Origin: Lihuaxuella thermophila | Lineage (GTDB): Bacteria > Bacillota > Bacilli > Thermoactinomycetales > Thermoactinomycetaceae | DNA length: 64,000 nucleotides | Reading direction: 5' to 3' | Assembly (NCBI RefSeq): GCF_900110165.1 | Contig: NZ_FOCQ01000006.1 | Span: forward strand, 62,001-126,000 | Shown here: in pieces, positions 26,317 to 35,209 of the stretch | How positions within the stretch are numbered: the first letter of the stretch is position 1 | How the letters are laid out: each line of letters opens with the position of its first letter | The notes under the pieces: generated by a model | What the model was told of the DNA's origin: nothing | Seen by the model: only the letters and a program-made list of their open reading frames with translations | Database searches by the model: none | Translations under genes and position numbers: made by a program

Positions 26317-27222
26317 CTATAATTCAACCGTTTTACCGGTTGCCCGGCTTTCGTTGGCCGCTTCAAGAAAGCGGATGAGTTCCCTTGTTTCCCGCAAATC
26401 TACAGGCGGCTTCCCCGTCGTAAACATCGTCATCACTTTCTCCAAAAGGCTTGCGTAATACGGTTTCGGATCGGAGTATACATCGGCGAAATCCGTCCCC
26501 GTCTCCCGGTGGATGAGGGCGCCGAAGGTTTGGTTTCCTTTGCGGTTGCCCCGGATCGTCCCCACCCTCCCGTCTGCCCATACCCCTGTCACCAATTCGT
26601 GATCCTCGTTGCTGACGGACATCACCCGGAGACAACCCGGCCCCAATATCGCAAAAAGCATTTCCGCCACATGAATTCCGTACCAAAACAACCCCGGCTG
26701 CAAGGGTTCAAGCGGCATGGGGCCGTAGCAATCCGCCCCTATAATGTTTCCTTTGCCTGTTTGTTCAAGAACGGCAGTCAATCCCCCGGCATAGCGGAGA
26801 GCGGAACAACTCATGAGTGGAACAGCATATTCATCAGCGAGATCGATGATCGCTTGGGCGTCGCGGGAACTGAGCGCAAGTGGTTTGTCGATAAACACGG
26901 GTTTGCCAAAAGGAGCCACTCTCCCGAACTGTTCCAAATGCACCCGCCCGTCGACCGATTCCAGCAGGATGGCATCACATTGTTCGGCAACGGCTTCAGG
27001 CGATTCCACGATTTTTACACCGAACTGGTCGCGAAGCTCACAGGTATACCCGTCCACCCGTGAGGCGCTCAGCTTAAAGTCGGGAGAACCGCCGGGGTAT
27101 GCAACGGTGACTTTTCCCCCCGGGACATGATATTCCTGGCCGGGATCATTGAGCAGTCTGGTAAAAGCAGGCGCATGGGAAGTATCCAACCCGATCATTC
27201 CGATTTTTAATTCTCCTGCCAT
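26317..27222 (-). CDS. Gfo/Idh/MocA-family oxidoreductase (short form)
   Basis: A 301-residue NAD(P)-dependent dehydrogenase-type protein. The dinucleotide region begins KIGMIGLDTSHAPAF, which departs from the standard GxGxxG (GLDTSH), so cofactor binding may differ. GKPVFIDKPLALSS supplies the EKP-like lysine (here DKP), and the histidine in WYGIHVAEMLF is the likely acid/base. It lies 36 bases after the second Gfo/Idh gene and is the last gene of the ABC unit. AAAAGGAGG precedes the ATG. A sugar or sugar acid substrate is likely. Confidence 0.82.
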   Translation of the reverse strand: MAGELKIGMIGLDTSHAPAFTRLLNDPGQEYHVPGGKVTVAYPGGSPDFKLSASRVDGYTCELRDQFGVKIVESPEAVAEQCDAILLESVDGRVHLEQFGRVAPFGKPVFIDKPLALSSRDAQAIIDLADEYAVPLMSCSALRYAGGLTAVLEQTGKGNIIGADCYGPMPLEPLQPGLFWYGIHVAEMLFAILGPGCLRVMSVSNEDHELVTGVWADGRVGTIRGNRKGNQTFGALIHRETGTDFADVYSDPKPYYASLLEKVMTMFTTGKPPVDLRETRELIRFLEAANESRATGKTVEL

Positions 27223-27258
27223 CAGGCAGCCTCCTTTTCCGTAATCGATCTGACGGAA

Positions 27259-28395
27259 TCAGTCCCACCTCAATGGTTGAAAGGAACGCGTTTTCGCCGA
27301 GTCACGCGCCTTCAGGCACATGTAGGCACTGAGGAGACCGGCTTCCAGCGGTGCTACCGATTTGGCCTTCCCTTTCATCACGTCTATAAAATTCCGGGCC
27401 AGCACGGCATCACCGCCAAAATGGGCGGCCTCGTCGGTCATTTCGTAAGTTTCCACAACCGGTGCATGATGCAGATACACTTTTATGCGGTTGGTATAAA
27501 AGTCGAACTCCAGTGTTCCTTTATAGCCGAGCAAACGGGCCCCGCGGCTGGCTGCTTTTTTTCGGGCAAAGAAATTTTGTGAATACGAGACATGCATCCC
27601 TGTTTCATATTGAATCAGGGCACTGCCGGAGTCTTCATTTCCGGTGTCTTCCGCAAAACAGCAATATTCGCCCGCGGGGGTTTCATGGGGCAACATCCTT
27701 GTGCGGACGGTGCTCTCCGGGCATGTTTCCTGCTCGTCACAATCTGCACATTTTAAACCGGCCGGTTTATTCCCCTTGAAGATCTGCTTGGAGACCATGG
27801 CACTGATCCAAGTGGGTTTCAGATCCAGGAGATAGTTGAGATAGTCGAAATCATGCGTTGCCTTCTGCAAAAAGAGTCCGCCGGTCTCCTGTTCATCCCT
27901 GTACCAATGGTGATAGTACACGCCGCCGTAAGGCACGTTATTGACAGCTTGAACATGTTCCACGCTTCCGATTTTTCCGGAATCGACAACTTCTTTGACC
28001 AGCCGCAGCAGAGGGGCAACCCGGAGAGGGAACGAAACTACCACCTCCGATCGAGCGGTCTCCCACCCTTTTTTTAACTTGAATAGGTCCTCATAGCTGG
28101 TCGCCACAGGCTTTTCCAGAAACAGAGGGATGCCGGTGGGTAGTACTTTCAGGGCCATTTCGGCATGTAACGAACATCTTGTGCCGATTAAGATCCCATC
28201 CAGGTCGATGCTCTCCAGCATCTGTTCGGGACGGTCAAAAAAAGCCACTTGGTCACGGTCCGCTCCCCATTCTCTCTTGATTTCCTCATTTCTCACATCG
28301 GTGATGGCCCTGACCTCACAGCTTGCATCCACTTTCTTCAGTTCTTCCACCATATTCCGAATCCGCCGACCGTAACCGATTACGCCGAGTTTCAT
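27259..28395 (-). CDS. Gfo/Idh/MocA-family oxidoreductase with cysteine cluster
   Basis: A 378-residue protein. N-terminal nucleotide fold KLGVIGYGRRIRNMVEEL, the catalytic lysine in PLFLEKPVATSYED, and the C-terminal substrate domain with ATHDFDYLNYLLD. It also carries a cysteine cluster C216-x2-C219-x6-C226 followed by C245-C246, which suggests a structural zinc or a metal centre and occurs only in a subset of the family. ATG 28395 follows AAAGGGGATGAACC. It sits 69 bases downstream of the second permease gene, consistent with oxidation of the imported sugar. Confidence 0.85.
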   Translation of the reverse strand: MKLGVIGYGRRIRNMVEELKKVDASCEVRAITDVRNEEIKREWGADRDQVAFFDRPEQMLESIDLDGILIGTRCSLHAEMALKVLPTGIPLFLEKPVATSYEDLFKLKKGWETARSEVVVSFPLRVAPLLRLVKEVVDSGKIGSVEHVQAVNNVPYGGVYYHHWYRDEQETGGLFLQKATHDFDYLNYLLDLKPTWISAMVSKQIFKGNKPAGLKCADCDEQETCPESTVRTRMLPHETPAGEYCCFAEDTGNEDSGSALIQYETGMHVSYSQNFFARKKAASRGARLLGYKGTLEFDFYTNRIKVYLHHAPVVETYEMTDEAAHFGGDAVLARNFIDVMKGKAKSVAPLEAGLLSAYMCLKARDSAKTRSFQPLRWD

Positions 28396-28464
28396 GGTTC
28401 ATCCCCTTTATCGTTACCAGGATCGAAGAGGGGGGCGGATCAAACCAAACCGCAACAAACCCTC

Positions 28465-29310
28465 TTAACCTTTGATCGCTCCTTGCAGGCCTGAGACGAA
28501 ATACCGCTGCATAAAGAGATAGAACAGAATCACCGGGACCAGAGAAATCACCGTGCCGGCCGCCATCGTCCTTACATCATCGCCAAATGTTCCGGCCAGA
28601 TAAGCCAACCCCAATGCCAGCGGGTATAATTGATCGTTTTTCAAAATAATCAACGGCCAAATGAACGAATTCCACACCGAAATAAAAGAGAAGACACTCA
28701 GTGCTGCCAGGGTGGGTTTGGTTAAAGGCAGCATGATGTTCCACCATATTCGAAAGGCCCCGCAGCCGTCGATAATCGCTGCTTCCTCCAATTCTTTGGG
28801 AATGGCCAGATAAGCTTGCCTCATGAGAAAGACGGAGAATCCTCCGACCAGTCCGGGAATAATCAGCCCCCACCAGGAATCCACCATTCCGAGCTTTTCC
28901 ACGATGATAAATAACGGGACCAGTTTTCCCTCTTCAGGCAAAAACATCGTTCCGATCATCGCATAAAAGATGAAATCCCGTCCGGGAAAGTCCATTCGCG
29001 CCAGCGGATAGGCCGTCAATGCGGTCAAAAATAAGTGGGCGGGAACCATGATCACGATTAAAAGGCATGAATTTAACAGGTATCTCGGAAACGGAACGAC
29101 CGTCCACGCTTCCCTGAACTGGTCCAACACCGGCGGTCTGGGAATAAAACTGGGCGGGAACGTAAAGACATCTTGCCCGTTAGATTTCAAAGCGGTTGAC
29201 AACAGCCACAAAAAAGGCCCGATAAAGATTGCCGCAATTCCGGTCAACAACAGATACATCAACCATTTTTTAGCCATCTGAGCCCACCGTCTGCTCCGTT
29301 TCGATTTCAT
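28465..29310 (-). CDS. Carbohydrate ABC transporter permease (MalG type)
   Basis: A 281-residue membrane protein of the CUT1 family with six helices. The EAA loop that docks the ATPase is ELEEAAIIDGCGAFRIWWNI. Its ATG overlaps the stop of the MalF-type gene in ATGA. With the partner permease it forms the channel for a sugar bound by the lipoprotein encoded upstream. No ATPase gene is present in the unit; a general MsmX-type ATPase elsewhere is probably used, as is usual in Bacillales. Confidence 0.92.
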   Translation of the reverse strand: MKSKRSRRWAQMAKKWLMYLLLTGIAAIFIGPFLWLLSTALKSNGQDVFTFPPSFIPRPPVLDQFREAWTVVPFPRYLLNSCLLIVIMVPAHLFLTALTAYPLARMDFPGRDFIFYAMIGTMFLPEEGKLVPLFIIVEKLGMVDSWWGLIIPGLVGGFSVFLMRQAYLAIPKELEEAAIIDGCGAFRIWWNIMLPLTKPTLAALSVFSFISVWNSFIWPLIILKNDQLYPLALGLAYLAGTFGDDVRTMAAGTVISLVPVILFYLFMQRYFVSGLQGAIKG

Positions 29311-30221
29311 CCGACTGCCTGCCCCCCTCTCGAAATCTTGAAGTTAACAAGGGTAAGAATCATCAGGATCAGCCACAAGACCATTCCCATCGCAGTGGCA
29401 TAGCCCATATCCAATTCCACAAAGGCTTTCTGGTAGATATAAAGAGGCAGGGACATGGTGCTGTCCAACGGGCCCCCTCCGGTCATAATATAGATACTGG
29501 TAAACATCTGTACCGTGCCCAAGGTGGATAGTACCAGTGTCACCGCGAAGATCGGCCTCAGCTGGGGCAAGTAGATATGCCAGAGCACACGAAGGCGGCC
29601 TGCGCCATCCATCTTGGCCGCTTCGACCAGATCATGGGGAACGGCTTGCAAACCGGCCAGATAGATGACCATATAAAACCCCATCGACTTCCAGCTTTCC
29701 AGTATGGCCACCGCAGGCAGGGCTGTCTCGGTATTGAGCAGCCAATTGACCGCTTCCTGCTGGAGGCCCAGTCCATGCAGAACCGCATTTAACAACCCGG
29801 CGGGATGATATAAATATTTCCAAACAATGGCTACCGCCACCATCGATGTTATGACCGGCAGGTAATAGATCACCCGGAACAAATGAATGCCCCGCAGCTT
29901 TTGATTGACCAGCATCGCCAGAAATAAGGGGAACGTGACCAGAGTAGGAACGACGATGATAAAATAGATCAACGAATTTTGGATCGACGTCCAGAATTTT
30001 TCGTCCTCCAGCATCCGGCTGTAGTTTTCCAACCCCACCCATTCAGGCGGGGCCAGGACATGATATTCCGTAAACGAATAATAAAAGGCACTAAAAGTCG
30101 GGAGATAATCAAAAGTAAAAAACAGGACCATGGCCGGCAGAAGAAAGAGATACGGCATCCACGAGATTTTCTTCTTTTTTGGCTGCGGCAGTGTGGTTTT
30201 TTTGCGCAAAACGGTGATCAT
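29307..30221 (-). CDS. Carbohydrate ABC transporter permease (MalF type)
   Basis: A 304-residue CUT1 permease with six helices and the EAA loop VPHDLVEAAKMDGAGRLRVL. Helix one reads WMPYLFLLPAMVLFF. ATG 30221 was chosen for AAAGGAGCGG upstream; an open frame extends to 30305 but overlaps nothing and lacks a site. It lies 80 bases after the binding-protein gene and overlaps the MalG-type gene by four bases. The substrate is likely an oligosaccharide or a modified sugar. Confidence 0.91.
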   Translation of the reverse strand: MITVLRKKTTLPQPKKKKISWMPYLFLLPAMVLFFTFDYLPTFSAFYYSFTEYHVLAPPEWVGLENYSRMLEDEKFWTSIQNSLIYFIIVVPTLVTFPLFLAMLVNQKLRGIHLFRVIYYLPVITSMVAVAIVWKYLYHPAGLLNAVLHGLGLQQEAVNWLLNTETALPAVAILESWKSMGFYMVIYLAGLQAVPHDLVEAAKMDGAGRLRVLWHIYLPQLRPIFAVTLVLSTLGTVQMFTSIYIMTGGGPLDSTMSLPLYIYQKAFVELDMGYATAMGMVLWLILMILTLVNFKISRGGQAVG

Positions 30222-30301
30222 CGACAGGGAATCCGCTCCTTTCCTTCGAGACGAAAGATAAGGCGGCAGAAAGATGTTTTCTGCCACCGTCCATCTCTGT
30301 A

Positions 30302-31591
30302 TCATTGCTTGGCTAATTGGTCATTCCAATGCTTCACCGCTGCATCGAGGGCTTCTTTAACGGATTTTTTGCCCATCAAGGCCGCACGGATCTCTTCCAT
30401 GTAAAATTCTTTTAACTCCTGCTCTTTCTCCAGCCCGAGAATATTGACGGTCAAGCGGGGGGAAGCTGCGACCATCACTTTGCGAGCCTCATCCTTGATC
30501 GTGTTGCCCTCGGCATTTGTGAAGAACGGGTCTTTCAACGTTTCCTCCGTGGACGGGAATATAGGAACCAATTTGCAGAATTCCAGCTGTTTTTGCGCGC
30601 TTGTCATATATAGCGCAAAATCCGCCGCTTCCTTGGGGTGTTTCGATTTTTTCGGCACGATAAACAACTGAATATCTTTCACCGCCACCTGGCCCGCTTT
30701 CCCGCTGACCGGAGGTACGACTTTTAATTTGTTGAACACGGTTGGCGCATTTTTTTCGTAATTGTTTAATTGGGCGGCCTGTGCCCAGCCTACATGGGCG
30801 GTCATCTGGTTATCGATCGTTTGCTGGTATTGGCGGTCATCCTTGACGACGGCTCCGGGAGCGATCGCTCCATCCTTGTACGCCTGAACAAACTTTTCCA
30901 CGAAGGCTACATGTTCGGGTGAATTGAAGACAGCCGTTTTCCGGTCCTCACTTAAAATCGGAAGCCCTTCGCTGATCAGCGACTCCAATGTCGGAATATC
31001 GTTGGAACCGTATACATTGGGCAGTTTGGCATGAATTTGCTTACCGTAGGCAAATAGTTCCTCCCAAGTCTTGGCCGGTTGGTTCGGATCAAGGCCAGCT
31101 TTTTCATACAATTCCGCATTGATGAGTCCGATGGGAGGACCCCCGTGATACCACGGAATGGCCATCACTTTTCCGTCAATGGTTACGCTTTGCACCAGTC
31201 CGTCGATATACGGTTCCAACTTTTCCTTGCCGACCAGATCTGACATGGGATAGACCGATTGATAACTTTGCAAAACGGAGAGTCCCGCGCTAGTCTCGTT
31301 CACCACATCAGGCACATCGCCGCTGGATAAAGCAGTCAGCAATTTTTTGGTTACATCCGCGCCCGGTACATCCACCCATTTGATTTTGATCCCGGGATGT
31401 TCTTTTTCGTAAGCATCAATCGCTCCCTGAATATAATCGGAGAAGTTTTTCTTCAGGTTGATCGTCCAGAATTCCAGCTCAATCGTTCCATCCTTTTGAT
31501 CGGCTGAATTTGTCGAACAGCCGATCACCGGCAACATCAGCATCAGGACAGAGAGAAGTAACCCCAAAACTCTTCCTCTCTTTCTCCTCAT
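30302..31591 (-). CDS. Extracellular sugar-binding lipoprotein (ABC transporter)
   Basis: A 429-residue solute-binding protein of family 1. The lipoprotein signal ends in LPVIGC with the modified Cys25. The mature part shows ELEFWTINLKKNFSDY, SSGDVPDVVNETSAGL and the hinge region GKVMAIPWYHGGPPIGLINA. It should be anchored on the outer membrane face and deliver a carbohydrate to the two permeases. ATG 31591 has GGAGGAGG upstream. It follows the secreted protein by 21 bases, so the secreted enzyme and uptake system are co-expressed. Confidence 0.92.
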   Translation of the reverse strand: MRRKRGRVLGLLLSVLMLMLPVIGCSTNSADQKDGTIELEFWTINLKKNFSDYIQGAIDAYEKEHPGIKIKWVDVPGADVTKKLLTALSSGDVPDVVNETSAGLSVLQSYQSVYPMSDLVGKEKLEPYIDGLVQSVTIDGKVMAIPWYHGGPPIGLINAELYEKAGLDPNQPAKTWEELFAYGKQIHAKLPNVYGSNDIPTLESLISEGLPILSEDRKTAVFNSPEHVAFVEKFVQAYKDGAIAPGAVVKDDRQYQQTIDNQMTAHVGWAQAAQLNNYEKNAPTVFNKLKVVPPVSGKAGQVAVKDIQLFIVPKKSKHPKEAADFALYMTSAQKQLEFCKLVPIFPSTEETLKDPFFTNAEGNTIKDEARKVMVAASPRLTVNILGLEKEQELKEFYMEEIRAALMGKKSVKEALDAAVKHWNDQLAKQ

Positions 31592-31612
31592 TGAGCCTCC
31601 TCCTTCAATGCT

Positions 31613-33259
31613 TTATTTATACAACCCATCCAGTTGACCGATCGTCGGGAGCCACTCATCCGCCGTTACCCGGGGGATTGCTTTTCCTGCCTGCGCCCGG
31701 ATTTCGTTTTCCAGAGCATTCAGTATGTTCAAAGCCAGATCTTTTTGTCCGGCAAAATAGCGGGTCATGGCATGGTCGATTTTGACCGCCAGACTGTTTT
31801 TAACTCCCGGGTCCACTTCCGATTGCGAGATTTGGTTGAATAAATCATAAGTCAGGTATAGCGCTTTCACATAGTTGAACGCTTTGATGCGGCGGTTGGG
31901 ATCGTAGATCAGAATTTCCCCGATCAATCCGGGGGAGTTTCTTGTGATTTCCCAATCGCTCCCGCTTTCAAAATCCTGGTTGACCACTGTGAACCCTTCA
32001 GCCTGTAGCGCATCAAATCCAACATTGTTGAAGTAATTTCGGACACCGTTTTTTTCATAGAGGCGGAAAGTCAACCGGGCGCTCGTTTTCCCCTCAAGAT
32101 AAGGAGTTAAGTCGAGATTCACTTCTTCCCACTGCAGATCCGTTTGATTTTGGGCCACATCTTGCTCCCAAACGACTGTCTCGTCGATGAGCACCTGCTT
32201 GAAGTGGTAACCTGCCACGTTAGGTCCTTCGTCCATCGTCCGGAACTGGAGTGTATACTTCCCGGATCCGTCCGGATGGATCACCTGGGTGGCAGAAGTG
32301 AAGTCTCCCGGATTGGTAGGGGCTGCGGCCGGCACAAACAGGCTGAAATAACCCTTCCCGGACGAGGCCTTGTGATCGGCCGGTTCCGGTACGAATTCCT
32401 TTTCCAGCACATAAGTGATCACGCCGGCAAGTTTTCCCTGCCGCATGTTATCCAGGGCAATCTTTACGACTTGGTTCACATAATTGGCCGTAGGGTTGGC
32501 CGGTGTCCGGGTCAGCTGCGAGGTGTAAACCATCCAAAACAACGGAATATTGTATCTTTTCAAAATATTATGGGCTGCGTCAATCTGCTCCTGTTCCGTT
32601 GACCAAATTTGCGTGTTCCGGTAAGGGTCATCCCGGTAGGCTATAATGATCCCGTCGATATACTCGCCCCTGGTCTGAAGAAAATCTTCCGTCAAAGCCG
32701 TGCTGTAGATTTGCGGCATAAACGTCAGGTGAGGATTGATCGACTTGGCGGTTGTTTTCATCCGGGCCATATACTCGGGGGTATAGTAGTCTAAATTGTG
32801 ATTAAAATCATCGATGGCCCATCCGATCAAATTGGGGTAATCCAGCGATAGCTCCGCGATCGCCCGTGCCCAAGCGATATAATCCGTGACATAAGGATAC
32901 GATTTGCGGGTACCCGTTGATTCTGAAGGGGGGACCAGATACACGACGACATTGATTCCCGCCTGCTCTGCCGCAGCAATAAATTCGTTTTTCAAATCAT
33001 CCCAGTCGGTGGGCTGGTGCCAAATCAGGTAGTAATACGTATTGACATGCAGCTCCTTCAACTTTTGGATCGTTGCAGGAGTATCCACATGCCGGATTCC
33101 GTCGGCACGCTGGGTTGCTTCACGGATGACGGCTTCATAATCGGCCAGAACCCCGCCTCCCGTCGTTTTTTCGGCGGCACTTGCAACAGGGACGGAAAAT
33201 CCCGTAAACATGCCTGAAATCAAAGCACTGATGAAACAACAAGCGATCAGATTTCTCAA
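31613..33259 (-). CDS. Secreted protein: glycosidase-like barrel, beta-sandwich and FIMAH-like tail
   Basis: A 548-residue protein with a signal peptide (hydrophobic CCFISALISGMFTG; likely cut at ASA). Residues about 35-300 look like a TIM barrel: NTYYYLIWHQPTDWDDLK, NVVVYLVPPSES, LIGWAIDDFNHNLDYYTPE with candidate acidic catalytic residues. A beta-sandwich with carbohydrate-binding character follows (about 310-450). The last about 80 residues resemble a FIMAH domain, a helical module seen at the ends of Bacillales secreted enzymes. TTG 33259 has GGGGGT upstream. It is the first gene of the ABC unit and probably releases the transported sugar. The target polymer is unknown. Confidence 0.65.
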   Translation of the reverse strand: MRNLIACCFISALISGMFTGFSVPVASAAEKTTGGGVLADYEAVIREATQRADGIRHVDTPATIQKLKELHVNTYYYLIWHQPTDWDDLKNEFIAAAEQAGINVVVYLVPPSESTGTRKSYPYVTDYIAWARAIAELSLDYPNLIGWAIDDFNHNLDYYTPEYMARMKTTAKSINPHLTFMPQIYSTALTEDFLQTRGEYIDGIIIAYRDDPYRNTQIWSTEQEQIDAAHNILKRYNIPLFWMVYTSQLTRTPANPTANYVNQVVKIALDNMRQGKLAGVITYVLEKEFVPEPADHKASSGKGYFSLFVPAAAPTNPGDFTSATQVIHPDGSGKYTLQFRTMDEGPNVAGYHFKQVLIDETVVWEQDVAQNQTDLQWEEVNLDLTPYLEGKTSARLTFRLYEKNGVRNYFNNVGFDALQAEGFTVVNQDFESGSDWEITRNSPGLIGEILIYDPNRRIKAFNYVKALYLTYDLFNQISQSEVDPGVKNSLAVKIDHAMTRYFAGQKDLALNILNALENEIRAQAGKAIPRVTADEWLPTIGQLDGLYK

Positions 33260-33351
33260 TTTTTACCCCCGCTTCATTCATAGTTTGATGAAAATCCCCC
33301 CGTTCAAACCAGGAATATAGTCCTATAAACCTCCTTTTTTGCCCTTATATC

Positions 33352-33372
33352 AAACTTGTATGCTACATGTAT
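33352..33372. promoter_or_regulatory. Tandem operator site 2 (AAACTTGTAT G CTACATGTAT)
   Basis: Two copies of the same 10-bp element with an 11-bp period, about 95 bases upstream of the secreted-protein gene (minus strand). A weak minus-strand promoter candidate, TTGACT (33416-33411), 17 bases, TACTTT (33393-33388), would place the site just downstream of the transcription start. Confidence 0.55.
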
Positions 33373-33437
33373 CTTTTATTTAAATTAAAAGTATCACAAG
33401 TTTTTAGACTAGTCAATTAGTTTTCTTTAATCATAGA

Positions 33438-33458
33438 ATACCTGTATCATAATTGTAT
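33438..33458. promoter_or_regulatory. Tandem operator site 3 (ATACCTGTAT C ATAATTGTAT)
   Basis: Same architecture as sites 1 and 2. Its second half contains the -35 box of the GntR-fusion gene promoter, so a bound protein would block RNA polymerase. Confidence 0.65.
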
Positions 33459-33481
33459 TATAGTTGAATTTCTACTATAAT
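33453..33481 (+). promoter_or_regulatory. SigA promoter of the GntR-fusion regulator gene
   Basis: TTGTAT 33453-33458, a 17-base spacer and perfect TATAAT 33476-33481. Overlap with operator site 3 suggests autoregulation. Confidence 0.72.
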
Positions 33482-33537
33482 AAGAGAGATCTTATATTTT
33501 GTCTATTGTGACTATTCGCTGAAAAAGGAGGACACAG

Positions 33538-34923
33538 ATGCGCCGTGAACAGGAATTCCGCTACCTGAAATTAGCCAATATCCTGCGTGAACAAATACTT
33601 TCCGGTTATATCAAACCCGGCGAATTTCTGTTGTCAGAAAACCAGCTTTGCCGATATTACGGTTTAAGCCGGACTTCTGTCCGAAAATCATTGGATGAAC
33701 TATTAAAAGAGGGCTTAATTGTCAAAAAAGTAGGCCAGGGAACCATGGTATCCCCCGATCTGGTCATACAGGAAAACAGGAGAAAAGTTTTGCGGATCTT
33801 GGCTCCGTCTCCTTCTTTTTTTGTAGATAACGGGATGGCTGTCATTATTGAAACATTTTTAAAAGAACACCCTTACGCGGATGTAAAACTGCTCAGTTTG
33901 CCGTCATTCTATTTTTGGGAATCGATCCGCGCCAGCAGCGAAATGGGGCTCGAACCTGATCTCGTATTGGTGTCGGACCGGCATTTTGCCGAAATTGATC
34001 ATTTAGACGCTTTCATGGACCTCAAGCCTCCACTGACAAACAGTTTGAGAGAGATGGTTCCCAAAGTGCTGAATGCCTTCCGGAGCGGAAAATCCATCAA
34101 AGCGGTCCCCGTCACCTTTTCTACCATTTTTCTGGCCTATAACCCGGAGCTTTTTGCAAAGTTTCGAGTACAGGAGCCGTCCCCTGACTGGAGTCGACAA
34201 GATTTCATCGATGCTGCGAAAAAGCTCACCCGGGACACAAACGGGGACGGAATTCTGGATTTGTACGGAATTTCACTCTCCTCGTCCTTTCACCGCTGGC
34301 CGGTGTTTGCCTTGCAAAACGGCATAGATTTCCAAAATCCGCAAACGGATTCAGATCGACTGCTCGCCACATTAAATTTTTTGCACGACCTTTTATACCG
34401 ATTCCGGGTAGCCACCATCTTCCAGACAGAACCCAACCGGATTAATTCCGATGCGTTCATTCGTCAAAAATCCGCCATGGTCCTTACATCCACTCTTGAA
34501 ATGGCGGGATGGAGAAGCGAAAAATTAACCTTTGAACCACGGATCGCCACCCTTCCGTTCGGCAACCAAAAATCCACGCTTCTGTTGGCCAATGCTTTTA
34601 TGATTCCCTCCACTTGCCGGTCGAAGGACTTGGCTCTCGCCTTTATAGAAACAGCCCTGCGGCCGGAGGTACAGGAAATGATGAGCCAGAAAGCTCATTT
34701 TCTCTCCGTGCTGAAACCGGTAAATGAGCGGGTGTGGGCCCCGCCGTTTCGAGAGTTGATCAACATCACGGCCCAAGGGATGGATCACAATTACTTCCTT
34801 CATGAGATGTTCTCTGATTCCGGCGTCATGGATGAACTGGAAACGGAAATGAAACTGTTTTGGGCCGGATTGGAATCGGCGGATGCATTTAAGGATACAT
34901 TGCTGCGAATTCTGGGGAAATAA
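33538..34923 (+). CDS. GntR-type regulator fused to a solute-binding domain
   Basis: A 461-residue cytoplasmic protein with no signal peptide. Residues 1-75 are a GntR winged helix (LKLANILREQILSGYIKPGE, then LSENQLCRYYGLSRTSVRKS and GQGTMV). Residues about 80-460 resemble an ABC family 1 sugar-binding protein: AVPVTFSTIFLAYNPELFAK, LTRDTNGDGILDLYGIS, AFIRQKSAMVLTSTLEM. The domain replaces the usual UTRA or FadR effector domain and probably senses the imported sugar. ATG 33538 has AAAAGGAGG upstream. It is divergent from the ABC unit and is the best candidate to bind operator sites 1-3. Confidence 0.85.
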   Translation: MRREQEFRYLKLANILREQILSGYIKPGEFLLSENQLCRYYGLSRTSVRKSLDELLKEGLIVKKVGQGTMVSPDLVIQENRRKVLRILAPSPSFFVDNGMAVIIETFLKEHPYADVKLLSLPSFYFWESIRASSEMGLEPDLVLVSDRHFAEIDHLDAFMDLKPPLTNSLREMVPKVLNAFRSGKSIKAVPVTFSTIFLAYNPELFAKFRVQEPSPDWSRQDFIDAAKKLTRDTNGDGILDLYGISLSSSFHRWPVFALQNGIDFQNPQTDSDRLLATLNFLHDLLYRFRVATIFQTEPNRINSDAFIRQKSAMVLTSTLEMAGWRSEKLTFEPRIATLPFGNQKSTLLLANAFMIPSTCRSKDLALAFIETALRPEVQEMMSQKAHFLSVLKPVNERVWAPPFRELINITAQGMDHNYFLHEMFSDSGVMDELETEMKLFWAGLESADAFKDTLLRILGK

Positions 34924-34940
34924 ATCGAACCAACAACAAA

Positions 34941-34972
34941 CAGGATCCCTATTTTCAACCGGGATCCTGCTT
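34941..34972 (+). terminator. Hairpin terminator after the GntR-fusion gene
   Basis: CAGGATCCC 34941-34949 pairs with GGGATCCTG 34961-34969; a short, interrupted T-rich tail follows. Confidence 0.7.
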
Positions 34973-35209
34973 CAATATCGTCTTCATCTTTTTAATCAGA
35001 CCTTCACAGTTCCGGACGTAAGTCCCCTGACCATGCTCCCAACGCTCCCTGCCATTCAGTCCCTTGGCGAACGACATTTTAGTTTGCCTGGTCAACAAAT
35101 TAATAAAAAAGAGAATGGGAATGAATAGAAAGTGCTTTCCGAATCCATCCCCCGCTGAAACGGAACGATCAGCCTACCCTCGCAAACAATCAAACGTCAT
35201 GATGGATGT

